The translations under genes were made by a program, and so were the position numbers. Under the pieces are notes generated by a model. The model did not search any database. It saw nothing but the letters and a program-made list of their open reading frames with translations, and was not told where the DNA came from. Below are positions 1-5,481 of a DNA stretch of 5,505 bases, piece by piece. This DNA is from Candidatus Cloacimonadota bacterium (GTDB lineage Bacteria > Muiribacteriota > UBA6191 > JACPRK01): assembly GCA_021772705.1 (NCBI GenBank), contig JAJFLN010000459.1:1-5505 (forward strand), written 5' to 3'. How positions within the stretch are numbered: the first letter of the stretch is position 1; each line of letters begins with the position of its first letter.

Positions 1-160
1 CTACGCAGTTTTGCATCCCATCTTCAGGCCATCTTCGGCCGCTCCTCAATCGCGGAATCCTCGACGTAGCCCACTACGCCTCCGGTCCCGCTCGCTCGAA
101 CCAGCCGAATCTGACCCAAATCTGGGCGCGACTTCTGCGCATTTATTCCTGCGCGGCCCC
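1..160 (-). repeat. Noncoding repeat-rich block downstream of the receiver gene; possible intergenic repeat or structured RNA
   Basis: This is the stretch after the receiver stop codon, and it is cut by the window edge. No reading frame here looks like a gene. It has an unusual density of short repeats. CCATCTTC occurs at 18-25 and 29-36, 11 bases apart. AATCTG occurs at 108-113 and 119-124, also 11 bases apart. CTGCGC occurs at 135-140 and 149-154. A perfect 5-bp stem (CGTAG 65-69, CTACG 74-78) has a 4-base loop, and a second CTACG at 1-5 could compete for the same arm. GGCC at 27-30 and 37-40 can close a 6-base loop. No U-run follows any stem, so a standard intrinsic terminator is not supported. 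The style suggests a dispersed intergenic element or structured RNA. Strand is assigned by assumed read-through from the minus-strand genes. Confidence 0.35.
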
Positions 161-544
161 TTACTTCCCGATGTCCAGTTCGAGGATCAGGTCCTTGAGT
201 TGCTGCTCCTCGAAGGGCTTGCCGATGAAGCCGTGGGCGCCGACGCTCTTCGCCTTCTCGTACTGCTCCTGATGGCGCAGGTTGCTGACGACGACGATAT
301 GGGCCTCGGGCCATTCCGTGTGCAGGTGGTTGAAGAGGTCGAAACCGTTTCCATCAGGTAGAACCAGGTCCAGGGTGATCAGGTCCGGGGCGAAGGTGGC
401 GAGATGTGCCTCGGCTTCCTCGCAGGATCCGGCGATCGCGATCATCCTGAACCCGTAGTCCAGAAGTGACTTTGCCAGGATCTTGCAGATGAACTGGGAG
501 TCGTCGATGATCAGCGCCGAAGGGCGGCCTGTGAGTCGGGACAT
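161..544 (-). CDS. Stand-alone CheY-like response regulator receiver protein
   Basis: This 127-residue protein is a single receiver domain with no output domain, so it should act by phosphorylation-dependent contact with a partner in the cytoplasm. All family landmarks are visible: the acidic pair D14-D15 in ALIIDDSQF, the phospho-acceptor D59 in LITLDLVLPDGNG, the switch residue S87 in VVVSN, aromatic F106, and the invariant K109 in GKPF. The length is typical of CheY or Spo0F-type proteins. I chose the ATG at 544-542. Its A is also the last base of the aminotransferase stop (TAATG), and AGGAG at 560-556 sits 11 bases upstream. A GTG at 556 would add four residues, but it overlaps that AGGAG and has no ribosome binding site of its own. 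The overlap implies translational coupling with the aminotransferase. The cognate kinase and target are not in the window. The receiver identity is certain; the pathway is unknown. Confidence 0.95.
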   Translation of the reverse strand: MSRLTGRPSALIIDDSQFICKILAKSLLDYGFRMIAIAGSCEEAEAHLATFAPDLITLDLVLPDGNGFDLFNHLHTEWPEAHIVVVSNLRHQEQYEKAKSVGAHGFIGKPFEEQQLKDLILELDIGK

Positions 545-1908
545 TATCGAGAGCACTCCTCGATACCCCGTTCGATCAGGTCCAGGGCGTAGTCAATCTG
601 AGTCTGGGTGATGTTCAGGGGCGGCGTGAGCCGCAGGCTGTTCGGTCCGCAGCCCAGGATGAGCAGGCCCTGTTCGAAGCACCAGGTCACGACCCTGTCC
701 CTCAGGTCCGGGGCCGGCTTCTTCGTCTTCTTGTCCCAGACCAGCTCGGCTCCGATCATGAGCCCACGGCCCCGCACGTCCCCGATGAAGGGGGACTTCT
801 CGGCCATCTTCCTCAGCCGTCCCAGGGTGTGCTCGCCCATGTTCCGGCAATTCTCGAGAAGCTCCTTCTCGAGCAGCTCGATCGTCTTCAGCGCCGCCGC
901 GCAGGAGACCGGGTTGCCGCCGAAGGTGGAGGCGTGCATTCCTGGCTTCCAGTCCATCACATCGGCGCTGGCGACGGTGCAGCCCAGAGGCATGCCACTT
1001 GCGATTCCCTTGGCCATGCAAATGATGTCCGGTACGACGCCGGACTCTTCAATGGCAAACATCCGGCCCGTTCGCCCGGCGCCGCTCTGCACCTCGTCGG
1101 CGATGAACATGATTCCGTGGCGCTGGGTGAGCTCTCGAAGCCCCTGCAGGAACGAGACCGGTGCGTCGACGTAACCGCCCTCACCCTGGATGGGCTCGAT
1201 GATGATGCCCGCCACCTCTGTCGGGTCCAGGAGCTTGGTGAAGAGGGTCTTCTCGATGTAATCGAGGCAGTCTTGAGCACAGGACTCCGGGTCACCGAAG
1301 GGGCTGCGGTAGACGTAGGGATAGGGCACGTGGGTCACCTGAGGAACCAGAGGCGCGAAGGCCTGCCGCTGGACGGACTTGCTGGCTGTCAGGCTCAGGG
1401 CGCCCATGGTCCGGCCGTGGAACGCGCCCAGGAAGGCGATCATCTGCTTGCGACCCGTCTTGTACCGGGCCAGCTTCAAGGCGCACTCCACCGATTCGGC
1501 TCCGGAGTTGGAGAAGAACACCTTGTGGTCACCGTCTCCGGGGGCGATCTCCGAGAGCTTGCTGGCCAGCTTCGTCTGGGCGCCGTAGTAGAAGTCCGTC
1601 CCCGACATGTGAATCAGCCGGCCTGCCTGGTTCTGAATGGCCTGCACGACCTCAGGGTGGCAGTGGCCCGTGGCGCAGACGGCGATCCCGGCATTCAGGT
1701 CCAGGAATCGATTTCCGTCGGGATCGAAGACCATGGCCCCCGACCCGTGCTCGGCCACGAAGGGGTAGGAACGGGTGTAGGAGGGCGACACGAATCGATC
1801 GTCCATGTCGAGGATTTCTTGCGCCCTGGGCCCGGGAAGGGAAGTGAGCAGCTTGGGAAGCAAGGAGGCACTCTGGTTTCTATCTTGGCTATCGCTTGGC
1901 AGGGTCAT
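544..1908 (-). CDS. Class III PLP-dependent aminotransferase, GABA/ornithine/acetylornithine type
   Basis: This 454-residue fold-type I aminotransferase should move a distal amino group from an omega-amino acid to 2-oxoglutarate, giving a semialdehyde and glutamate. Visible motifs in order are SNSGAE (133-138, phosphate contact), FHGRT (163-167), IIEPIQGEGG (236-245), IADEVQSGAGRTG (269-281, with D271 for the PLP pyridine nitrogen), the Schiff-base lysine K300 in CMAKG, TFGGNP (328-333), and R426 in SLRLTPPL, which probably binds the substrate carboxylate. The N-terminus (PGPRAQEILDMDDRFVSPSYTRSYP, in part) and the segment around WDKKTKKPAPDLRD resemble archaeal-type ornithine/GABA aminotransferases more than E. 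coli ArgD. AGGAGG at 1920-1925 is 11 bases from the ATG. The aldehyde dehydrogenase gene lies 158 bases upstream and the receiver gene overlaps its stop. GABA, ornithine, lysine or 5-aminovalerate are all possible substrates, and racemase activity is known in related archaeal enzymes, so no symbol is given. Confidence 0.93.
   Translation of the reverse strand: MTLPSDSQDRNQSASLLPKLLTSLPGPRAQEILDMDDRFVSPSYTRSYPFVAEHGSGAMVFDPDGNRFLDLNAGIAVCATGHCHPEVVQAIQNQAGRLIHMSGTDFYYGAQTKLASKLSEIAPGDGDHKVFFSNSGAESVECALKLARYKTGRKQMIAFLGAFHGRTMGALSLTASKSVQRQAFAPLVPQVTHVPYPYVYRSPFGDPESCAQDCLDYIEKTLFTKLLDPTEVAGIIIEPIQGEGGYVDAPVSFLQGLRELTQRHGIMFIADEVQSGAGRTGRMFAIEESGVVPDIICMAKGIASGMPLGCTVASADVMDWKPGMHASTFGGNPVSCAAALKTIELLEKELLENCRNMGEHTLGRLRKMAEKSPFIGDVRGRGLMIGAELVWDKKTKKPAPDLRDRVVTWCFEQGLLILGCGPNSLRLTPPLNITQTQIDYALDLIERGIEECSR
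556..560 (-). promoter_or_regulatory. Ribosome binding site deciding the receiver start
   Basis: AGGAG on the minus strand lies inside the last codons of the aminotransferase, 11 bases before the ATG at 544. It supports that ATG over the GTG at 556, which the motif overlaps. Confidence 0.6.
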
Positions 1909-1919
1909 CTTTCGAATCG

Positions 1920-1925
1920 CCTCCT
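1920..1925 (-). promoter_or_regulatory. Ribosome binding site of the aminotransferase
   Basis: AGGAGG on the minus strand lies 11 bases before the ATG at 1908. The spacing is a little long. The 1933-1951 hairpin ends only seven bases upstream, so its folding could affect ribosome access. Confidence 0.65.
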
Positions 1926-1932
1926 CTTCATC

Positions 1933-1951
1933 GCGCCCCGGACGGGGGCGC
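1933..1951 (-). other. GC-rich hairpin just upstream of the aminotransferase ribosome binding site
   Basis: The arms are GCGCCCC (1933-1939) and GGGGCGC (1945-1951), a perfect 7-bp all-GC stem with a 5-base loop. It is stable on inspection. No T-run follows on the minus strand, so it is more likely a stability or translation element than a terminator. Confidence 0.6.
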
Positions 1952-1958
1952 CGTCTGA

Positions 1959-1978
1959 CCGGCTCCGGACCGGGCCGG
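1959..1978 (-). other. Weak inverted repeat in the intercistronic spacer
   Basis: CCGGC (1959-1963) and GCCGG (1974-1978) flank a 10-base centre that is itself rich in CCGG. This gives a 5-bp stem with alternative pairings. It could be chance in such GC-rich sequence. Confidence 0.3.
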
Positions 1979-2003
1979 AACCGCCACTTTTGCTCCCCCT
2001 GAT

Positions 2004-2019
2004 GGGTCTTGATCGACCC
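2004..2019 (-). other. Small hairpin in the intercistronic spacer
   Basis: GGGTC (2004-2008) and GACCC (2015-2019) form a 5-bp stem around a 6-base loop. It lies directly downstream, in transcription order, of the larger 2021-2057 hairpin. Confidence 0.4.
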
Positions 2020-2020
2020 G

Positions 2021-2057
2021 GGCTACCGGAGGCGCGACCGGGCCAGCCTCCGGGGCC
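2021..2057 (-). other. Strong hairpin just after the aldehyde dehydrogenase stop
   Basis: CCGGAGGC (2026-2033) and GCCTCCGG (2046-2053) make a perfect 8-bp stem with a 12-base loop. GGC (2021-2023) and GCC (2055-2057) extend it past a small internal loop. It begins nine bases after the stop codon at 2069-2067, the usual place for a terminator or a 3'-end stabilising stem. No U-run follows, so full intrinsic termination is not supported. A partial terminator or a block to 3' exonuclease fits better, leaving the aldehyde dehydrogenase mRNA more abundant than the aminotransferase part. Confidence 0.6.
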
Positions 2058-2066
2058 GTGACTGAA

Positions 2067-3557
2067 CTATCCCTCGAAAGTGTCGATCTGGGCCCGCTGC
2101 AACTTGCCGCTGTAGTCGACGTAAACGGCCTTCCACTCCGTGAAGACATCGAGGCCCACGGTGCCTACTTCCCTGTGGCCGTTGCCGGTGTTCTTGTTGC
2201 CGCCGAAGGGGAACTGGACCTCGGCGCCGATGGTGGGCCCGTTGATGTAGGTGATGCCCGCATCGATGTCCTCCACGGCCTTGAAAGCCCGGTTCACGTC
2301 CCGGGTGTAGATGCTCGAGGAAAGGCCGTAGGCCGAGTCGTTCAGCGTCTCGATGGCCTCATCGAAGTCGCCGATCTCCGTGATGGAGACAACGGGGCCG
2401 AAGATCTCTTCCTGGAAGATCCGCATGTTCCGCGTCACTCCCCGGAACACGGTGGGCATAAAGAATGCGCCCTTGGCCAGCTTGCCGCTGCCCCGCTCGC
2501 CGCCCAGGATCAGCTCCGCGCCCTCTTCGACGCCGATCTTGCAGTATCCGGCGACCCGCCCCAGCTGCTTCTCGTTCACCAAGGGGCCCATCTCCGTGCT
2601 GTCGTCCAGACCGTTGCCGACCCGGAGCTTTTTGGCTCGTTCCACGAGCATGTCCGTCAATTGGCCAGCGATCTTCTTGTGCACGATCAACCGGCTCGTG
2701 GCGGTGCAGCGCTGCCCCGTCGTGCCGAAGGCACCCCAGAGGGCTCCCTCCAGCGCCAGGTCCAGGTCCGCGTCGTCCATGACGATCTGAGCGTTCTTGC
2801 CGCCCATCTCCAAGGAGAGGCGCTTCAACATCCCGCCGCACTCCCGGGCAATGAGACGGCCAGTCTCGCTGGAACCGGTGAAGCTCACCACACCCACGTC
2901 GGGATGCTTGACCAGCGGCGCTCCCGCCGTGGGGCCGTGGCCGTGGACCAGGTTCACCACTCCAGGGGGCATTCCAGCCTCCTCGAAGATCTCCATCAAC
3001 TTGACTGCCGTGGCCGGGCTGTCTTCTGCTGCTTTCAAGACCAGAGTGTTGCCTGCCACCAGAGCCGGGAAGCCCTTCCAGGTGGGGATGGCCATGGGGA
3101 AGTTCCAGGGCGTGATGAGGCCCGCGACGCCGATGGGACGGCGGATCGACATGCCGAACTTGTTGGCGAACTCACAGGGGATAGTCTCCCCGAAGAGTCG
3201 TCGGCCCTCGCCGGCGAAGAGGTAGGCGCAATCGATGCCCTCCTGGACGTCGCCACCGGTCTCGGCGACGATCTTGCCCATCTCCCGGGTGGCCAGCCGG
3301 GCCAGCTCGTCCTTCCGCGCCGCCAGGATGTCTCCCACCTTGCGGATGATCTCGCCCCTGTGGGGCGGCGGCGTATGGCTCCAGCCCTGGAACGCCGAAC
3401 GGGCGGCCTTCACGGCCTCGTTGATCTCTTCCTCTCCCGATTCCGGAAAGACTCCGATGACATCGGTAGGATCAGCCGGATTCCGGTTCTCGAAGGTTCC
3501 ACCAGAAGCCGTGGCGCTCCACTCGCCGTTGATGAAGTTCTTGTATGTGTCGGCCAT
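2067..3557 (-). CDS. NAD(P)-dependent aldehyde (semialdehyde) dehydrogenase
   Basis: This 496-residue, full-length member of the aldehyde dehydrogenase superfamily oxidises an aldehyde to a carboxylate in the cytoplasm. The catalytic set is complete: N152 in TPWNFP, E250 in LEMGGKN, nucleophile C284 in GQRCTATSR, and E384 in EEIFGPV. The cofactor site shows FTGSSETG (226-233) and K175/E178 in LKAAEDSP; a glutamate there usually allows NAD+ binding. The GQRCTATSR wording is reminiscent of 2-oxoglutarate-semialdehyde and related dehydrogenases, but substrate cannot be read from this. Pairing with the aminotransferase suggests a semialdehyde made by deamination of GABA, ornithine or lysine. Two tandem ATGs occur at 3560 and 3557. 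I chose 3557 because AGGAGG ends six bases before it, against three for 3560. An upstream GTG at 3671 would place the promoter inside the gene and is rejected. Confidence 0.94.
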   Translation of the reverse strand: MADTYKNFINGEWSATASGGTFENRNPADPTDVIGVFPESGEEEINEAVKAARSAFQGWSHTPPPHRGEIIRKVGDILAARKDELARLATREMGKIVAETGGDVQEGIDCAYLFAGEGRRLFGETIPCEFANKFGMSIRRPIGVAGLITPWNFPMAIPTWKGFPALVAGNTLVLKAAEDSPATAVKLMEIFEEAGMPPGVVNLVHGHGPTAGAPLVKHPDVGVVSFTGSSETGRLIARECGGMLKRLSLEMGGKNAQIVMDDADLDLALEGALWGAFGTTGQRCTATSRLIVHKKIAGQLTDMLVERAKKLRVGNGLDDSTEMGPLVNEKQLGRVAGYCKIGVEEGAELILGGERGSGKLAKGAFFMPTVFRGVTRNMRIFQEEIFGPVVSITEIGDFDEAIETLNDSAYGLSSSIYTRDVNRAFKAVEDIDAGITYINGPTIGAEVQFPFGGNKNTGNGHREVGTVGLDVFTEWKAVYVDYSGKLQRAQIDTFEG

Positions 3558-3563
3558 CATCGT

Positions 3564-3569
3564 CCTCCT
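3564..3569 (-). promoter_or_regulatory. Ribosome binding site of the aldehyde dehydrogenase
   Basis: AGGAGG on the minus strand, within GAGGAGG at 3564-3570, lies six bases before the ATG at 3557. It settles the start in favour of the second of two tandem ATGs and against the GTG at 3671. Confidence 0.8.
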
Positions 3570-3613
3570 CTCGCAGTCCGTCCTCGCCGGATCAGCGGGG
3601 AACGGGGTCGGAA

Positions 3614-3643
3614 ATGTTACCACCGGACCGACTTTCAAGTCAA
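3614..3643 (-). promoter_or_regulatory. Sigma70-like promoter of the aldehyde dehydrogenase-aminotransferase-receiver unit
   Basis: On the minus strand, TTGACT (3643-3638, five of six to consensus) and TAACAT (3619-3614, four of six) are separated by 18 bases. This predicts a transcript start near 3607 and a leader of about 50 bases before the ATG at 3557. It is the best promoter-like pair I found between genes. It lies in the only gap ahead of the aldehyde dehydrogenase, so it probably drives all three downstream genes. Confidence 0.6.
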
Positions 3644-3655
3644 CGCGACGGTCCG
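3624..3655. promoter_or_regulatory. Nested inverted repeats overlapping the -35 region; candidate operator
   Basis: CGGACCG (3624-3630) is the reverse complement of CGGTCCG (3649-3655), and each arm is itself near-palindromic (CGGNCCG), so the sites also read as direct repeats 25 bases apart. Between them lies GACTT (3630-3634) and AAGTC (3637-3641), a 5-bp inverted repeat with a 2-base centre. The inner repeat overlaps the -35 hexamer and the left arm lies in the promoter spacer. This placement fits a repressor site, but no regulator gene is present in the window. Confidence 0.4.
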
Positions 3656-3713
3656 CGGAAACCGGCACCAAAAGCGCCCTTTCCGGATTGCGGCCTGGCT
3701 TCCTGAAGCCCGA

Positions 3714-4283
3714 TCAACGCAGGGATCGAGCCGCTCTCTCCAGCTTCCACAGCGCGCTCGAGAGCATGGGGTCCGAGCCTCGCCGCCGGGCTTTGACCCG
3801 GGAGACCTGTTGCATGAGCCTCCGGAGAATGATGCGGGACTCCGGGTGAGCTTCGTCGCTCCAGAACTGGCGCGCCGGATCGAAGTAGCCCATCTCGTCC
3901 AGAAAAGAGATCCCGAAGTAGTAGCTCTCGCCCGTAGGATCGTCGGGATCCTCCGCGCTGACCACTTCGGCCAGATCTCCCAGGCGCCGGCGGGCCCGAT
4001 CAAAGCGGGCTGTGTAGGAGAGGAGCCAGCGAACCTCTTCGGCGATCTCCCGGGCGCAGGCCGTCTCGTGGCCGTCGCGCTCCGCTTCGGCGATCCGCTT
4101 CTTCAAAGACCTGAGCTGCTTCCGGTGTTGCTTCTTCTCCGCCCGCCAGTCGGGTTCGAACTTCACCAGTTCTTGCCGAGGATCGAACTCCGGTGCCCGG
4201 CTGGACCCGGCGGCCGGGGAGAATGCCGGCGTCGCCAGTCCCAGGAGTTCAGTACGAGGATCATGGCGGCCGGCGCGGGCCAC
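3714..4283 (-). CDS. Hypothetical charged, helical protein downstream of rlmI
   Basis: This is a 189-residue protein that I do not recognise. Residues 1-35 are low-complexity and rich in Pro, Ala and Arg, with no signal peptide or membrane segment. Residues 40-105 are highly charged and probably helical or coiled-coil (DWRAEKKQHRKQLRSLKKRI). A less basic part follows, with EDPDDPTGESYYFGISFLDEMGYFDPARQFW at about 111-141 (in part), and then an Arg-rich helical end. Codons strongly prefer G or C in the third position, which supports this frame. The start is the GTG at 4283, 25 bases after the rlmI stop; no in-frame ATG lies nearby and no good ribosome binding site is seen. The frame stays open back to a stop at 4337-4335, so the true start could differ. 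It probably depends on rlmI transcription. Function unknown; no catalytic motif seen. Confidence 0.7.
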   Translation of the reverse strand: MARAGRHDPRTELLGLATPAFSPAAGSSRAPEFDPRQELVKFEPDWRAEKKQHRKQLRSLKKRIAEAERDGHETACAREIAEEVRWLLSYTARFDRARRRLGDLAEVVSAEDPDDPTGESYYFGISFLDEMGYFDPARQFWSDEAHPESRIILRRLMQQVSRVKARRRGSDPMLSSALWKLERAARSLR

Positions 4284-4308
4284 CGGGCGAGGCGCTTCAA
4301 CCTCGGGT

Positions 4309-5481
4309 TCAGAGGCATTGGACCACCGCCGTCTTCAGGTAACGGGTCTCGGGCATGGCCAGATTGGCCGGGTGATCTCGGGACTGCCCCCGCCACTCCA
4401 CCAGTCGCAGGGTGCGCCCCAGCGGCGCTGCGGCCCGGACCAGGACTCGGCTGAACTCCTCGGCGGGAACATGGAAGGAACAGCTCGAGGAGACCAGGTA
4501 TCCACCGGGAACCAGGATGTCCATGGCCTTCCTGTTGATCTTCTCGTAGGCCACGACGGCCCTGCGCAGATCCTTCCGGGCGGGAGCGAATGCCGGTGGA
4601 TCCACCAGGACCACGGCATGACGATCCCCTCGGGCCTTCGCCTCGTCCAGGTAGTCCGAGACATCGGACTGGACTGTTTCGAAGCGATCGGACATCCCGT
4701 TCAGTTCGCTGCTCTCCCGGGCCAACTCCAGGGCCGGGCCGGAGGAGTCGACGGCCTTCACCCGGGTCGCGCCGGCCTTCAGCGCCGTCAGGGCCCAGGA
4801 GCCCGTGTAGCTGAAGCAGTCGAGCACGTCGCCTCCCTGACAGAGGGGCGCGGCGGCCAGACGGTTCTCACGCTGGTCGAAGAAGAAGCCTGTCTTCTGC
4901 CCGGCCAGCAGGTCGACGCGATGATTGATCCCTTCGCACCGGATCGTGATCGGCCCATCGACCTTGCCGTGGAGCACGTCGATCCGGGGCGGCAGTCCTT
5001 CCAGGTTCCGGATGGCGCTGTCATTGCGCAGCACCACGGCGGCAGGCTTCATCCGGTCTACGAGAATGGACAGCACCTCTTCCAGGAGGGCGTCGGCGCC
5101 GGCCGTGGAAGTCTGGATCACGAGATGGTCCCCCATGCGATCCACGACGAACCCGGGCAGCATGTCGCCCTCGGAGTAGATCAGCCGGTAGGCCGTCTCG
5201 CCGGGATACCAGGCCTTTCGCTGGGAGATGGCAAGATCGATGCGCCGGGCCAGGAAATTGCGGTCCACGTATTCCTTCTGGCGCGTCAGTATCCGGCAGG
5301 CAATCAGGCTCGATCGATTGTAATAGCCCGTACCGAGGAACTGCCCGGAGGAGCTCTTCACCTGAGCCAGTCCGCCAGGGCTGTACTCGCCCTCCACGGA
5401 GTTGATCTCGTTGGAGAATACCCAGAGATGGCCCGTCCGGAGGCGGCGCTCTTCATTTCGCTTCAAGTTGAGTTGGATCAT
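4309..5481 (-). CDS. rlmI: 23S rRNA (cytosine-C5) methyltransferase, RlmI family
   Basis: This 390-residue protein is close to the 396 residues of E. coli RlmI, which uses S-adenosylmethionine to make m5C1962 in 23S rRNA. Residues 1-75 form a PUA-like RNA-binding domain (RTGHLWVFSNEI at 15-26). A linking domain follows with YSEGDMLPGFVVDR (102-115). The Rossmann methyltransferase domain carries the family signature TGFFFDQRENR (197-207), motif I VLDCFSYTGSWA (219-230), acidic motif II D245, motif IV DPPAF (294-298), and C334 in SSCSF, the expected catalytic cysteine. The C-terminal DHP...YLK pattern (369-383) also matches RlmI. The N-terminus aligns well with family starts, so ATG 5481 is likely right although no ribosome binding site is visible in the 24 bases before it. 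The unknown gene follows after 25 bases. The family is clear; the exact rRNA target is inferred. Confidence 0.93.
   Translation of the reverse strand: MIQLNLKRNEERRLRTGHLWVFSNEINSVEGEYSPGGLAQVKSSSGQFLGTGYYNRSSLIACRILTRQKEYVDRNFLARRIDLAISQRKAWYPGETAYRLIYSEGDMLPGFVVDRMGDHLVIQTSTAGADALLEEVLSILVDRMKPAAVVLRNDSAIRNLEGLPPRIDVLHGKVDGPITIRCEGINHRVDLLAGQKTGFFFDQRENRLAAAPLCQGGDVLDCFSYTGSWALTALKAGATRVKAVDSSGPALELARESSELNGMSDRFETVQSDVSDYLDEAKARGDRHAVVLVDPPAFAPARKDLRRAVVAYEKINRKAMDILVPGGYLVSSSCSFHVPAEEFSRVLVRAAAPLGRTLRLVEWRGQSRDHPANLAMPETRYLKTAVVQCL

Larger units (their letters stand above)
1909..2066 (-). other. Hairpin-rich intercistronic spacer between aldehyde dehydrogenase and aminotransferase
   Basis: This gap between two genes of one apparent operon holds four inverted repeats (2021-2057, 2004-2019, 1959-1978, 1933-1951) and then the aminotransferase ribosome binding site at 1920-1925. 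I found no good promoter or U-tract in it. It may tune the ratio of the two enzymes by RNA processing, stability or partial termination, but that is inference. A frame left open across part of it has no coding appearance. Confidence 0.55.

Noticed and set aside
24..314. A minus-strand frame of 96 codons spanning the repeat block and the end of the receiver gene
   Set aside because: Its first half is the receiver gene read in another frame. The part within 24-160 reads smoothly, but it has no start of its own with a ribosome binding site and is more simply explained as noncoding sequence without stops.
2021..2057. Intrinsic terminator ending transcription after the aldehyde dehydrogenase
   Set aside because: The stem is strong, but no T-run follows it on the minus strand, and no promoter for the aminotransferase is seen downstream. 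It is listed as a hairpin rather than a terminator.
829..2061. A 410-codon open frame on the plus strand opposite the aminotransferase
   Set aside because: It is a shadow of the aminotransferase gene with no domain signature, and it continues through the hairpin-rich noncoding spacer.
3558..3671. N-terminal extension of the aldehyde dehydrogenase from a GTG at 3671
   Set aside because: The extra 38 codons cover the promoter and ribosome binding site, do not resemble the family N-terminus, and are unnecessary because MADTYKNFINGEW is a normal aldehyde dehydrogenase beginning.
3664..3713. Possible intrinsic terminator after the unknown gene
   Set aside because: AAAG and CTTT (around 3670-3681) could form a 4-bp stem flanked by CCGG repeats, but the stem is weak and has only a four-base T stretch within it, with no U-run after it.
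2058..4454. A 798-codon open frame on the plus strand
   Set aside because: It runs antisense through the aldehyde dehydrogenase, the promoter gap, the unknown gene and part of rlmI. Its product has no recognisable domain, while the minus-strand genes carry complete family motifs. Long stop-free antisense frames are expected opposite GC-rich genes.
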